Below are positions 44,252 to 53,790 of a stretch of 64,000 nucleotides of DNA, piece by piece. The translations under genes and the position numbers were made by a program. The stretch is from Sphingomonas lutea (GTDB taxonomy: Bacteria; Pseudomonadota; Alphaproteobacteria; Sphingomonadales; Sphingomonadaceae). Each line of letters begins with the position of its first letter. Position 1 is the first letter of the stretch. The notes below the pieces were generated by a model. The model was given only the letters and a program-made list of their open reading frames with translations, was not told the DNA's origin and searched no databases. The stretch covers positions 1,880,501 to 1,944,500 of the forward strand of contig NZ_CP060718.1 of the NCBI RefSeq assembly GCF_014396785.1. The letters are read 5' to 3'.

Positions 44252-45364
44252 ATGAATCCCAACCTCGCCGCGCTCCGCCAGACCCCGAATGTGATCGACT
44301 GGCTGATCGCCAATCGCGAAGGCGTGCTGATCGGCGCGCTCGTCGCGCTTGGCATCGTCGGCGTCATGCTGATCGTCCGCACGGTGGGCCAGCGGATGGT
44401 CGCGCACGAAGCCGCGGGCGATCGGATCGGCTGGCGCGGCGTGGTCGGTCGGGTGCTTGCGCGAACCACCGTCCTGTTCATGGTCATGGCGGCGATCGAT
44501 ATCGTCGCGACCTATGCGCAGCCTCCGGCGCGGGCGCAGCGCCTGGTCGACGCCGGCTTCATCATCGCCTTCGCGCTGCAGGGCGCAATCTGGGCGCGCG
44601 AGCTGATTCTTGCCCTTATCGCCAAGCGCACGGGCAACGGCGCCGGTGAGGCGGCGGCGCTAAGCAATGCCCACGCGCTCATTCGCGTCCTGGTCAGCGT
44701 CATCCTGTTCGCGCTGGCGATCGTCGTCATCCTCGACAACCTCGGCGTCAACGTCACCGCGCTCGTCGCCGGCCTCGGCATCGGCGGCATCGCCATCGGC
44801 CTTGCCGCGCAGGGCATTTTTTCCGACCTGTTCGCGGCGCTTGCGATCCTGTTCGACAAGCCGTTCCGCAAGGGAGACACGATCCGCTTCGACCAGACCG
44901 TCGGCCGGGTCGAGCAAATTGGCCTCAAGACGACCCGCATGCGCTCCTTGAGCGGCGAGCAGATCATCATGGCCAACACCAAGCTGCTCGAGCGCGAGAT
45001 CCACAATCTCGCCGACGGCCGCGTGCGCCGGATCACCATCCCCTTTGGCATCCGCTACGAGACGCCGACCGACAAGCTCGCGCGGATGGAGGAGATGGTC
45101 ACCGAGGTTGTCGAAAGCGTCAAAGGCTGCAAGCCGCAGCGCTGCACCCTCGTCAATTTCGGTGCGTCGAGCCTCGATTATCAGCTCGTGCTCGAGCTTA
45201 AGAGCCTCGACCCCGACAAGCTCGCCCGCGACCGCGCCGCAGTGATGCTGGCGCTGATCGAGCGCTTTGCGGCGGAAGGCATCGAATTCGCATATCCGGT
45301 GCAGATCGCGTTCAATGCTGCCCCGGACGGCAGCTTCGTCATGCCCTACAACGACGACGCCTGA
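44252..45364 (+). CDS. Mechanosensitive channel, MscS family
   Basis: 370 aa. Three to four membrane spans, the pore helix (NVTALVAGLGIGGIAIGLAA), QGIFSDLFAALAILFDKPF, then the beta domain (GDTIRFDQTVGRVEQIGLKT) and a cytoplasmic vestibule. Releases solutes on osmotic downshock. Its stop overlaps the maoC start (TGATG), so the two are coupled. Confidence 0.92.
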   Translation: MNPNLAALRQTPNVIDWLIANREGVLIGALVALGIVGVMLIVRTVGQRMVAHEAAGDRIGWRGVVGRVLARTTVLFMVMAAIDIVATYAQPPARAQRLVDAGFIIAFALQGAIWARELILALIAKRTGNGAGEAAALSNAHALIRVLVSVILFALAIVVILDNLGVNVTALVAGLGIGGIAIGLAAQGIFSDLFAALAILFDKPFRKGDTIRFDQTVGRVEQIGLKTTRMRSLSGEQIIMANTKLLEREIHNLADGRVRRITIPFGIRYETPTDKLARMEEMVTEVVESVKGCKPQRCTLVNFGASSLDYQLVLELKSLDPDKLARDRAAVMLALIERFAAEGIEFAYPVQIAFNAAPDGSFVMPYNDDA

Positions 45365-45818
45365 TGCCCATTGCCACCCTCGACGAAATCCGCGCGCACA
45401 TCGGCCAGGAGGTCGGCGTCTCCGCCTGGTTGACGGTCGACCAGGCGCGGATCGACGCGTTCGCCGACGCGACCGAGGACCGGCAGTTCATCCATGTCGA
45501 CCCGGCCACCGCCGCGCAAACGCCGTTCGGGGCACGATCGCACACGGTTTCCTCTCGCTGTCCTTGTTGTCTCGTATGGCGGCCGAGGCGACGTTGCTGC
45601 CCGACAGCCTCAAGATGGCGGTCAATTACGGGTTCGACCGAGTCCGGTTCATCGCCCCGGTGCGATCGGGCAAGCGCGTTCGCGGCCGCTTCACGCTTGA
45701 CTCGGTGGACGAGAAAGCGCCGGGGCAATATCTGATGCGCCACAACGTCACGGTCGAAATCGAAGGCGAGGAAAAGCCCGCTCTGACCGCCCTGTGGCTG
45801 GGCCTGATGTTCACCTGA
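45364..45818 (+). pseudogene. MaoC-type (R)-specific enoyl-CoA hydratase, single-base frameshift
   Basis: From ATG 45364: a MaoC hot-dog domain with IGQEVGVSAWLTVDQARIDA and ATEDRQFIHVDP. The frame breaks after TPFG and resumes one frame over as GTIAHGFLSLSLL through VEIEGEEKPALTALWL. Restoring one G in the GGGG run at 45529-45532 gives TPFGGTIAHGFL, the family's catalytic Asp/His region (DR..IHVD and IAHG). Probably intact in vivo. Could feed (R)-3-hydroxyacyl-CoA to PHA or fatty acid oxidation. Next to a thiolase. Confidence 0.85.
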
Positions 45819-45828
45819 GGAGCAAAGA

Positions 45829-47007
45829 ATGCGCGACGCCGTCATCGTTTCCACTGCCCGCACTCCAATCGGCCGCGCCTACAAGGGTGCGTTCAACGCG
45901 ACGCCCGGCCCGACACTCGGCAGCTTCTCGCTCAAGCCCGCGATCGAGCGCGCGGGCATCGACGCCGGCGACATCGACGATGTCGTATGGGGCGCGGTGC
46001 TGACGCAGGGCACGCAGTTCGGCAATATCGGGCGCCAGGTCGCGCTTCGCGCCGGCTGTCCGGTGACCGTCGCGGCGATGACCATCGACCGCCAATGCTC
46101 CTCGGGCCTGATGGCGATCGCCACCGCCGCCAAGCAGATCATCACCGACAAGATGGATATTGTTGCCGCGGGCGGTCAGGACAGCATCTCGCTTGTCCAG
46201 ACCCCCGAAATGCGCATCGCGCCCGATCCATCGCTGATCGCGATGCACAAGGACGTCTACATGCCGATGCTGCAGACCGCCGAGACGGTCTCGCGGCGCT
46301 ACGGCATCCCGCGCGACCGCCAGGACGAATATGCGCTCAAGAGCCAACAGCGCACCGCCGCCGCGCAAGCCGCCGGCCGCTTCGACGACGAAATCGTCCC
46401 CGTTACAACGACGATGATGGTTAAGGACAAGGAGACGGGCGAGGTCTCGAAAAAGGAGATCACCATCGCCAAGGACGAAGGCAATCGCGCGGACACGACG
46501 CTCGAAGGCCTTTCCAGCCTCAATCCGGTCCTCGGCCCCGACACCTCGATCACCGCCGGCAATGCCAGCCAGCTTTCGGACGGCAGCTCGGCGTCGATCC
46601 TGATGGAGGCCAAGGAAGCCGAACGCCGCGGCATCGCGCCGATGGGCCGCTATGTCGGCATGGCGGTCGCGGGCACCGAACCTGACGAAATGGGCATCGG
46701 CCCCGTCGACGCGGTGGGCAAGCTGTTGAAGCGCTTTGACCTCAAGCCCGACGACATCGGCCTGTGGGAGCTCAACGAGGCATTCGCGGTGCAGGTGCTC
46801 TACAGCGCGGACCAGATCGGCATTCCGGAAGACCGGCTCAACGTTAACGGCGGCTCGATCTCGATCGGCCACCCCTACGGCATGAGCGGCGCGCGCATGA
46901 CCGGCCACGCCCTGATCGAAGGCAAGCGCCGCGGCGTGCGCTACGTCGTCGTCACCATGTGCGTCGGCGGCGGCATGGGTGCGGCGGGGCTGTTTGAAGT
47001 CCTGTAG
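45829..47007 (+). CDS. Acetyl-CoA acetyltransferase (thiolase)
   Basis: 392 aa. Catalytic Cys in [13 protein letters not shown], His in [18 protein letters not shown] and the C-terminal Cys in [13 protein letters not shown]. Degradative or biosynthetic thiolase; the length and the neighbouring MaoC hydratase fit acyl-CoA metabolism or PHA supply. GAGGAGC is the ribosome site seven bases before ATG 45829. Confidence 0.94.
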   Translation: MRDAVIVSTARTPIGRAYKGAFNATPGPTLGSFSLKPAIERAGIDAGDIDDVVWGAVLTQGTQFGNIGRQVALRAGCPVTVAAMTIDRQCSSGLMAIATAAKQIITDKMDIVAAGGQDSISLVQTPEMRIAPDPSLIAMHKDVYMPMLQTAETVSRRYGIPRDRQDEYALKSQQRTAAAQAAGRFDDEIVPVTTTMMVKDKETGEVSKKEITIAKDEGNRADTTLEGLSSLNPVLGPDTSITAGNASQLSDGSSASILMEAKEAERRGIAPMGRYVGMAVAGTEPDEMGIGPVDAVGKLLKRFDLKPDDIGLWELNEAFAVQVLYSADQIGIPEDRLNVNGGSISIGHPYGMSGARMTGHALIEGKRRGVRYVVVTMCVGGGMGAAGLFEVL

Positions 47008-47100
47008 CGCCGAGAATAGGGCCGCCGACGCGACGCGGCGCCGGCACTAATCAAGAGACGCGAAAGGCGGCCGACAGGTCGCGGCAGCGAACCTGATCGA

Positions 47101-47125
47101 CGTCACGGGATTCACTCCCGTGACG
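47101..47125 (+). other. Perfect inverted repeat (hairpin) ahead of the DUF4126 gene
   Basis: CGTCACGGGA-TTCAC-TCCCGTGACG: perfect 10-bp arms around a 5-base loop, 93 bases after the thiolase stop. There is no T run, so it is a weak terminator candidate; it may be an operator or an mRNA-stability element. Confidence 0.6.
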
Positions 47126-47153
47126 GCCCTTGCGCACCTTAACCCCCACCGTC

Positions 47154-47765
47154 ATGCTCCCTCGCGTGAACGCCGTCGAACTTCTCGCCCTCGCCTCGAC
47201 CGCGAGCCTGCTCGCCGGTTGGCGCCTCTACCTCGTCACCTTCGTCGTTGGTCTGGCGATGAAGTTCGGCTGGGTTGCCCTGCCGGACCATCTCAGCGCG
47301 CTCGACGTGCTTGCCAATAACTGGATCATCGGCATCGCCGGCGTCGCCGCGCTGGCCGAATTCTTCGCCGACAAGATCGCCTGGGTCGATAGCGCATGGG
47401 ACGCGGTGCACAGCGTCATCCGCCCCCTCGGCGGCGCGCTTCTCAGCCTGGCCATCGTCGATGCCGGCGACCCAACCTGGCAAGTCGGCAGCTTCCTGCT
47501 CGGCGGCGGCGCGGCCTTCCTCGCGCATGCCGGTAAGTCGGGCGCGCGGGCGATGGTCAACGCCAGTCCCGAGCCATTTTCCAACATCGTCGTCTCGACT
47601 GGAGAGGACGTTGCCACCGCCGGGCTGCTCGCGCTGGCGATTGCCAATCCGATCATCGCCGCCGTAATCGCGCTGGCCCTCGTCGTCCTTTCGCTGTGGC
47701 TGGTTTTCAAGGCCCGGCGCGCGCTGCGCCGCTGGCTTGAACCCAAACGCCCACGAACGGGTTGA
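47154..47765 (+). CDS. DUF4126 family membrane protein
   Basis: 203 aa from ATG 47154 (GTG 47166 is also possible; no clear ribosome site). Four to five membrane spans: VELLALASTASLLAGWRLYL, IGIAGVAALAEFFADKI, GGGAAFLAHAGKSGARAMVN and LALVVLSLWLVF. Matches DUF4126. Function unknown. Followed by a small gene after 22 bases. Confidence 0.8.
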   Translation: MLPRVNAVELLALASTASLLAGWRLYLVTFVVGLAMKFGWVALPDHLSALDVLANNWIIGIAGVAALAEFFADKIAWVDSAWDAVHSVIRPLGGALLSLAIVDAGDPTWQVGSFLLGGGAAFLAHAGKSGARAMVNASPEPFSNIVVSTGEDVATAGLLALAIANPIIAAVIALALVVLSLWLVFKARRALRRWLEPKRPRTG

Positions 47766-47787
47766 GCCCTCGCGAAGGAGGGAAAGC

Positions 47788-48036
47788 ATGCCCGTATCCG
47801 AACAACCCATCGTCGAACGTGTCGCCCGCGTCCTGGCCGGGGCCGCGCACAGCAGCAATGCCGAGGGCAGCGACCCCTCCGCCGGGGGGAAAGTCGACCT
47901 CGTCTGGAAGGAGCACGTCAACCAGGCGCTCGCCGTGCTGCATACTATGCGTGAACCGGACGAGAGCATGGCCGCAGTCGGCGATGCCGAGACCTGGTCG
48001 CGCATGGTCGAAAAAGCGATCGAAACGGCGGAGTGA
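47788..48036 (+). CDS. Small hypothetical protein
   Basis: 82 aa from ATG 47788 with GAAGGAGGG upstream. Soluble: IVERVARVLAGAAHSSNAEG, VDLVWKEHVNQALAVLHTM. Unrecognised. Its stop overlaps the start of the MFS gene (GTGA), so the two are coupled. Confidence 0.6.
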   Translation: MPVSEQPIVERVARVLAGAAHSSNAEGSDPSAGGKVDLVWKEHVNQALAVLHTMREPDESMAAVGDAETWSRMVEKAIETAE

Positions 48037-49436
48037 ACGCACGCGCCCGCGAACGGCCGCGGACGACTGGTCATCCCACCTGGACGCTTGTTACCTGCGT
48101 CCTCGCCTCCAGCCTGTCCTTTGTCGAAGGCTCGGTGCTCGGCGTCGCCTTGCCGGCGATCCGCGAAAGCTACGGCGCCGGCGCGCAGGAAGTGCAGTGG
48201 GTGGTCAACGCCTACCTTTTGCCGCTTTCGGCCTTGCTCTTACTCGGTGGCGCGCTGGGCGACCATTTCGGCCGTCGGCGCCTGCTGGTCATCGGCACCG
48301 CCATCTTCGCCGCGACCTCGCTCGTCTGCGCGCTTGCGCCGAGCCTCGAGGTGCTGCTTGCCGCGCGGGCGACCCAAGGCATCGGCGCGGCGCTTCTGCT
48401 ACCCAACAGCCTCGCCCTGCTTAACGCCGCGTTCCAGGGCGAGAAGCGCGGCCGCGCCGTCGGCATCTGGGCAGCCTCGGGTGCCGCCGCTGCAGCGGTC
48501 GCCCCGCTGATCGGCGGCTGGCTCGTCGGCACTGCGGGCTGGCCGGCGATCTTCTACATCAACCTCCCGCTGGCGCTCGGCGCGATCCTGCTCGCGCTTA
48601 AATTCGTCGCGGAAAGCCGTGAGGCGGGCGGCGGGCGCACCGATTATGCCGGCGCCTTGCTGGCCACCGCGGGCCTTGGCGGAATCACCTACGCGCTGAC
48701 CCTGTGGTCGGCCGAAAGCCGCTTCACCGCAGGGGCAATTGCTGCGGCGATATTGGGGATCGTGACGCTCGCCGCCTTTCTGCTCGTCGAACGCCACCGC
48801 GGGCGACGCGCGATGATGCCTCTCGACCTGTTCGCCAACCGCTGCTTCACCGGCCTCAACCTGCTCACTTTTCTGCTCTACGGCGCCTTCTCCGCGGCGA
48901 TGCTGCTGGTCCCCTACGTGCTCATCACTAGCGGGGGCTATTCGCCGGTTGGCGCCGGACTGGCGATGCTGCCGCTGCCGATCGTCATGACCGCGCTGTC
49001 GCCGACGATGGGCGGGCTCGCCGCGCGCATCGGTCCGCGCGTCCCGCTGACGATCGGCCCGCTTGTTGTCGCGGCCGGCATGGCGCTGGCGTGGCTGGTG
49101 CAGCCGGACGGCAGCTACTGGACCGGCCTGTTCCCGATGATCCTGGTGCTGGCAATCGGCATGACCATCGCCGTGGCGCCGCTGACCGCATCCGTCCTCG
49201 GCGCGGTCGAGGAGCAGCATGTCGCCATGGCCTCGGGCTTCAACAGCGCCGTCGCGCGTACCGGCGGGCTGATCGCCACCGCCCTGCTCGGCGCGGTGCT
49301 GGGCAGCGAGGGCGCGCGGCTGTTCGGCGGCTTCCACGCCGCACTGACGATCGCCGCCGCGGTGTCCGCCATTGCCAGCCTCGTCGCGCTCACGATGCTT
49401 CCCGGCGTGCGCATGAAGGCAAACGGGCACGGCTAA
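48033..49436 (+). CDS. MFS drug exporter, DHA2-like
   Basis: 467 aa from GTG 48033. About fourteen spans. MFS motif A-like GGALGDHFGRRRLLV, motif C-like GAALLLPNSLALLNAAF and FQGEKRGRAVGIWAASGA. Resembles the QacA/EmrB subfamily that pumps drugs or detergents. Coupled to the small gene before it. Confidence 0.88.
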   Translation: MNARARERPRTTGHPTWTLVTCVLASSLSFVEGSVLGVALPAIRESYGAGAQEVQWVVNAYLLPLSALLLLGGALGDHFGRRRLLVIGTAIFAATSLVCALAPSLEVLLAARATQGIGAALLLPNSLALLNAAFQGEKRGRAVGIWAASGAAAAAVAPLIGGWLVGTAGWPAIFYINLPLALGAILLALKFVAESREAGGGRTDYAGALLATAGLGGITYALTLWSAESRFTAGAIAAAILGIVTLAAFLLVERHRGRRAMMPLDLFANRCFTGLNLLTFLLYGAFSAAMLLVPYVLITSGGYSPVGAGLAMLPLPIVMTALSPTMGGLAARIGPRVPLTIGPLVVAAGMALAWLVQPDGSYWTGLFPMILVLAIGMTIAVAPLTASVLGAVEEQHVAMASGFNSAVARTGGLIATALLGAVLGSEGARLFGGFHAALTIAAAVSAIASLVALTMLPGVRMKANGHG

Positions 49437-49501
49437 ACCCGCGGCGCGGATTGTGCTAAAATCAGCACGCTAACGACTCCACCAGACATGGGGGTGTGGA
49501 G

Positions 49502-51271
49502 ATGACCGCGACCGTGCGTCCGTTTGCGTTCCTGTTCGCTGCCGGTGCGCTGATGAGCGTCAGCCCCGCCGAGGAACCGCAATTCTCAAAATCCTATTTG
49601 GCCATGCTCGATCCCACTGGGCCAGTCATGAACCTGTGCGGCGGCAAGAATGGCGGGATGCGCGCCAAGCTGATGCTGTCCGCCGCCGTGGTGCAGGGTG
49701 CCGCGCTTCCCGCGACGGAGCCTCTGCTCGATGGTCTCGGCAAGGTCGATTTCGCGATTACGACGGGAAACCCGCTTGCCCGGCGCTACTTCAACCAGGG
49801 ACTGAGCTTCGCCTACGGCTTCAACCACGCCGCGGCGATCGCCGCCTTCCGCGAAGCGCAGCGGCTCGATCCCGACTGCGCGATGTGCTTCTGGGGTGAG
49901 GCGCTTGCGCACGGCCCGAACATCAATGCGCCGATGGATGCCGCCGTCAACGCACGCGCCGTCGGCCTTGCCCGCTATGCCAATTGGCTCGCGCGCAAGG
50001 GCACGCCCGCAGAGAAGGCGGCGACGGCGGCGATGCTGACCCGCTACGCACCTGACGCAAACGCCGACCGTGCCGCACTCGATGCCGCTTATGCCGATGC
50101 CATGCTCGCGGCAGCCAAGGCCCACCCCACGCACGACGACCTTGCATTGCTCGCCGCCGAAGCCGCAATGGACACCAAGCCGTGGGATTATTGGACACCC
50201 GACAAGCAGCCCCAGCCCCGCATCGGCGAGGCAATCCAGCTTGTCGAGACGGTCTACACCCGCAATCCCGACCATCCGCAGGCCGCGCACCTCTACATCC
50301 ACCTGATGGAAAACGGGCCTGACCCAAAGCGTGCCGAGGCCGCCGCGGACAAGCTGGCCGCACCGCTTGCGCCCACCGCCGGTCACCTCGTCCACATGCC
50401 GGCGCACATTTACTACCGGCTGGGGCGCTGGAAGGATTCAATGCGCGTCAACGTCGATGCCGCGCGCGCCGACGAAACGTGGATCAAGGCCAGCGGTGAC
50501 CGTGGCCTCGTCCGCTACGGTTACTACCCGCACAACGTCCATTTCATCGTCACCTCGGCACAGATGGCGGGCGATATTCCAACCGCCTTGCGCGAAAGCC
50601 GCAAGCTCGCCGGCATCCTCGATCCCAAGGTCAGCTCGCAAATCGGCTGGATCCAGGCCGTCAACGCTGCGCCCTACTTCGCAGCGCTCCAGATCGCGAG
50701 CCCGGCGCAGGTGCTCGCGCTGCGCGCGCCCGACCCACGCCTGCCCTACGCCAATGCCATGCGTCACTACGCCCGCGCGTCGGCCTACGCCCAGCAACGC
50801 AACCGTGGTGGCTTCGAGCGCGAGCTCGGCCGCCTCCGCGCGATCCGCGCGTCGGGCGATTTCAAGGGGATGGTCGACCAGGGCGTGCCCGCGACCGACC
50901 TGCTCCAGCTTGCCGAAACCGTCGCGCGCGCCCGCTGGGCCTACGCCGGCCGCAACTACGCCGAAGCCGCGCGCCTGTACCGCGAGGCGATCTCGGTCGA
51001 AGGCAAGATCAGCTATATGGAGCCGCCCTGGTGGTACTATCCCGTCCACCAGTCGCTCGGCGCGGCGCTCTACCGCGCGGGCAAATATGCCGAGGCGCAG
51101 GAGGCGTTTACCGCGGCGCTCGCCCGCTCACCCAATAACGGCTGGGCGCTTTACGGCCTGGCCGCGTCGGAACGCGCACTCGGGCACCGCGACCGCGCAG
51201 CCGCCGCCAACCTCGCCCTGCGCAAGGCCTGGCTCGGCAATCCCAACTGGCTGACGATGGACCGGCTTTAG
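49502..51271 (+). CDS. TPR-repeat protein, secreted or lipoprotein-like
   Basis: 589 aa from ATG 49502 (GTG 49496 also possible). Weak signal sequence (FAFLFAAGALMSVSPAEE). The N-terminal part has RRYFNQGLSFAYGFNHAAAIAAFREAQRLDPDCAMCFWGE, as in a family of large bacterial TPR proteins. More TPR units follow at the C terminus (LGAALYRAGKYAEAQEAFTA). Function unknown; probably periplasmic scaffolding. Confidence 0.75.
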   Translation: MTATVRPFAFLFAAGALMSVSPAEEPQFSKSYLAMLDPTGPVMNLCGGKNGGMRAKLMLSAAVVQGAALPATEPLLDGLGKVDFAITTGNPLARRYFNQGLSFAYGFNHAAAIAAFREAQRLDPDCAMCFWGEALAHGPNINAPMDAAVNARAVGLARYANWLARKGTPAEKAATAAMLTRYAPDANADRAALDAAYADAMLAAAKAHPTHDDLALLAAEAAMDTKPWDYWTPDKQPQPRIGEAIQLVETVYTRNPDHPQAAHLYIHLMENGPDPKRAEAAADKLAAPLAPTAGHLVHMPAHIYYRLGRWKDSMRVNVDAARADETWIKASGDRGLVRYGYYPHNVHFIVTSAQMAGDIPTALRESRKLAGILDPKVSSQIGWIQAVNAAPYFAALQIASPAQVLALRAPDPRLPYANAMRHYARASAYAQQRNRGGFERELGRLRAIRASGDFKGMVDQGVPATDLLQLAETVARARWAYAGRNYAEAARLYREAISVEGKISYMEPPWWYYPVHQSLGAALYRAGKYAEAQEAFTAALARSPNNGWALYGLAASERALGHRDRAAAANLALRKAWLGNPNWLTMDRL

Positions 51272-51279
51272 CATTTCCC

Positions 51280-51349
51280 GTCACTGCGAGGGGCCGAAGG
51301 CGACGCGGCAATCCACGCCCGGGATTGCCTCGCTCCACTCGCAATGACA
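51280..51349. repeat. Intergenic palindromic repeat between convergent genes
   Basis: Outer arms GTCACTGCGAG / CTCGCAATGAC (51280-51290 with 51339-51349, one mismatch) and inner arms GGCAATCC / GGATTGCC. Matches the type of dispersed palindrome seen between convergent genes in many alphaproteobacteria. It may act as a bidirectional terminator for the TPR and phaZ genes. Confidence 0.65.
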
Positions 51350-51350
51350 G

Positions 51351-52583
51351 CTAGGCGGCGTTCTTCGCGATGAAATCCTCAACCACCGGGGCGATCCGCT
51401 CGCGCCACTTGCGGCCGTTGAAGATGCCGTAATGGCCAACATCCTTGGCCAGATGATATTGCTTCTTCGACGCCGGCAGCTTGGTCGAAATGTCGAGCGC
51501 GGCGCGGGTTTGACCGATTCCTGAAATATCGTCTCGCTCGCCTTCGATCGCCAGCAGCGCCGTGTCGCGGATCGCGGCGGGATCGACGCGGCGCCCGCGA
51601 TGCATCATCTTGCCCTTGGGCAGCAGGTGGCGCTGGAAGACCACGTCGACGGTCTGCAGATAGAATTCGGCGGTCATGTCGCACACCGCGCGATATTCGG
51701 CATAGAAATCGCCGGTCTGATCCGCGCTTTCCTCGTCGCCGACAACGAGATGCTTGAACATCTCCCAATGGCTGATGAGGTGGCTGCCAAGGTTCATGGT
51801 CATGAACCCGGCCAGCTGCAGGAAGCCCGGATAGACCTTCCGCCCCGCGCCCGGGTAGATCATCGGTACGGTCGCGATCACATTGTTCTGGAACCAGGCG
51901 TGCGGCCGCTGGGTAGCCAGCGTGTTGACCGCGGTCGGTGCCTTGCGCGTGTCGATGGGCCCGCCCATCATCGTCAGCGTTTTCGGCCGCCAGGCGCTCT
52001 TCGCGGCGTTCATCACCGCGGTCGCGGCATAGGCCGGCACGGCGGGCTGGCACACCGCAAGCAAATGCGGCCGCTCGCCGCGTCGTTCGCCGATCAGCTC
52101 CAGGAATTCGATGAGATAATCGACATAATCGTCGAGGTCGAAGCGCCCGTCGCGCGCCGGCACCAGCTTCGCGTCGCGCCAATCGGTGATGTACACGTCA
52201 TGCCCCGGCAGCATCCGCTCGACCGTGCCGCGCAGCAAGGTCGCATAATGGCCCGACATCGGCGCCACGATCAGCAGCGGCGGCCCATCGTCCACTCCTT
52301 CGCGGATGAAATGCTTGAGCTGCCCGAACGGCTTGCGCAGCAGGATCTCTTCGCTCACCCGGACCTGCTTGCGGCCGACCGTGACGCGGTCGATCCCGAA
52401 CTCGGGCTTGCCGCGCGGCGCCGAGGCATGCGCGAACACTTCCAAGCTTGCGCCGACGACGGGCCCCATCGAGCTGTAAGCCCAGGGATTTGCGGGATTG
52501 CTGAGCCAGCCGGCGCCCAGACCTGCAAGCTTGCTTGCTCCGGCAAGCAGCGAGCGCTGCATTTCATAGGCGTCGTAGAGCAT
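51351..52583 (-). CDS. phaZ: Intracellular polyhydroxyalkanoate depolymerase
   Basis: 410 aa. N-terminal MLYDAYEMQRSLLAGASKLA and WAYSSMGPVVGASLEVF are typical of intracellular PhaZ. The nucleophile box is AVCQPAVPAYAA with Cys rather than Ser, as known for the Ralstonia-type enzyme. Later motifs GHYATLLRGTVERMLPGHDV, TDWRDA, EGERDDISG (acid) and KDVGHYGIFNGR (His) complete the triad. Mobilises stored PHA. Confidence 0.94.
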   Translation of the reverse strand: MLYDAYEMQRSLLAGASKLAGLGAGWLSNPANPWAYSSMGPVVGASLEVFAHASAPRGKPEFGIDRVTVGRKQVRVSEEILLRKPFGQLKHFIREGVDDGPPLLIVAPMSGHYATLLRGTVERMLPGHDVYITDWRDAKLVPARDGRFDLDDYVDYLIEFLELIGERRGERPHLLAVCQPAVPAYAATAVMNAAKSAWRPKTLTMMGGPIDTRKAPTAVNTLATQRPHAWFQNNVIATVPMIYPGAGRKVYPGFLQLAGFMTMNLGSHLISHWEMFKHLVVGDEESADQTGDFYAEYRAVCDMTAEFYLQTVDVVFQRHLLPKGKMMHRGRRVDPAAIRDTALLAIEGERDDISGIGQTRAALDISTKLPASKKQYHLAKDVGHYGIFNGRKWRERIAPVVEDFIAKNAA

Positions 52584-52765
52584 TTAACCTCAATGTTCGG
52601 GGGAGCTTTGGCTGCAACAGATGTGGCGACGCTTTGCTCCCCACGCAAGCTTATGTTGCACCGCGAGAGGGCCGTCCGGGGAGTGAGGCGCCGCAGCAAC
52701 ACCGCCATCGCGCGAAACCAGGCGGGGCTTACGGTTCGTGAAGGAAAAGATGGTAAAGGCGGCAA

Positions 52766-53755
52766 ATGATGGGGCGCGAAGCAATGCTGGGGGACGCGGC
52801 GGCGGTGGAGCCTGCCATGAAGCCGCGCCTCGGCTTCCGGCAACGCACTTCGAGTGATGCTGAGTCCGCGGCGGTCGGGCTGTATCGTCGTTTTTCACTG
52901 ATGATCGTCGTGGCCGCGCTCCTGGTCGCGGTGCTCTTGTTCCTCGTCACGGACGTGGCGTTCGATCCGGCGGGGATGGGCATGGCCATGCTGCTGCTCG
53001 CAGTGACGACCGCGGGAACCCTTTGCCGCTGGACCAATCCTTGGCTGCGCCGCGTCGGCGACGCCTGCGGAATGATGGGCCTGACCTGGACCATGGCCCT
53101 CGCTGGCGGCTTCATCAGCCTTCTGGGACTGCGCCTGCGACTGCCGCTTGCCGACGACGCCCTGCTGCGCGCCGACCGCTGGCTCGGGGTCGATGGGCCG
53201 CAGTGGATTGCCGCGTTCCTGACCCGCGCCGATTGGCCGGCGATGGTCACCATGTCGTATAACCACACCGTCCCCGTGCTGACCTTGAGCCTGGCCGCGC
53301 AGGCGCTGGCCGGATGCCGCGCCGAGGCGTGGCGCGCGGCCTTCTGTTTCGCCGCATCGCTCCTGACCGTGTGCCTGGTCTCGATTCTGACCCCGGCGCG
53401 CGGCCTTGGCATGTGGCTGACCGACGCAACGCTAGCGCAATTGCCCGGCGGCGCCGCGCGCTATTTCTGGCCGAGCTTCGACCGTTTCTACAGCGGCGGG
53501 GGCGATGCGGTGCTGACTCTGGCGGCGATCGACGGGGTCGTTTCCTTCCCTTCGTTTCACACGGTGATGGGGCTGATCACGCTCGGCCTGTGGCGCCACT
53601 CGCCGATCGGCTTCGGCCTCGCGCTCGCCTGGTTCGTGCAGATGATGGCCGGCACTATGCCGCTCGGCGGTCATTATTTCGTCGATCTGCTCGGCGGGCT
53701 TGGCGTGTGGGCGCTGTGGTTCGCCGTGTCGCGCCGGGTCGAACGCCAGCACTAG
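52766..53755 (+). CDS. PAP2 superfamily membrane phosphatase or lipid synthase
   Basis: 329 aa, about six spans. PAP2 motifs in the second half: SFPSFHTVMGL (catalytic His) and LGGHYFVDLLGGL (second His). The domain order resembles phosphatidic-acid phosphatase or inositolphosphoceramide-synthase-like proteins of the PAP2_3 type. Sphingolipid work is possible in a sphingomonad but not shown. Followed after 35 bases by an ABC exporter, perhaps of lipids. Confidence 0.8.
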   Translation: MMGREAMLGDAAAVEPAMKPRLGFRQRTSSDAESAAVGLYRRFSLMIVVAALLVAVLLFLVTDVAFDPAGMGMAMLLLAVTTAGTLCRWTNPWLRRVGDACGMMGLTWTMALAGGFISLLGLRLRLPLADDALLRADRWLGVDGPQWIAAFLTRADWPAMVTMSYNHTVPVLTLSLAAQALAGCRAEAWRAAFCFAASLLTVCLVSILTPARGLGMWLTDATLAQLPGGAARYFWPSFDRFYSGGGDAVLTLAAIDGVVSFPSFHTVMGLITLGLWRHSPIGFGLALAWFVQMMAGTMPLGGHYFVDLLGGLGVWALWFAVSRRVERQH

Positions 53756-53790
53756 AGGAGCGTCGGTCGCGCTGCTAACAGCCTTTCACG

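Noticed and set aside
43133..44407. Long N-terminal extension of the PfpI-like gene
   Set aside because: It is antisense to topoisomerase IB; the AGGAGG before ATG 43132 fixes the real start.
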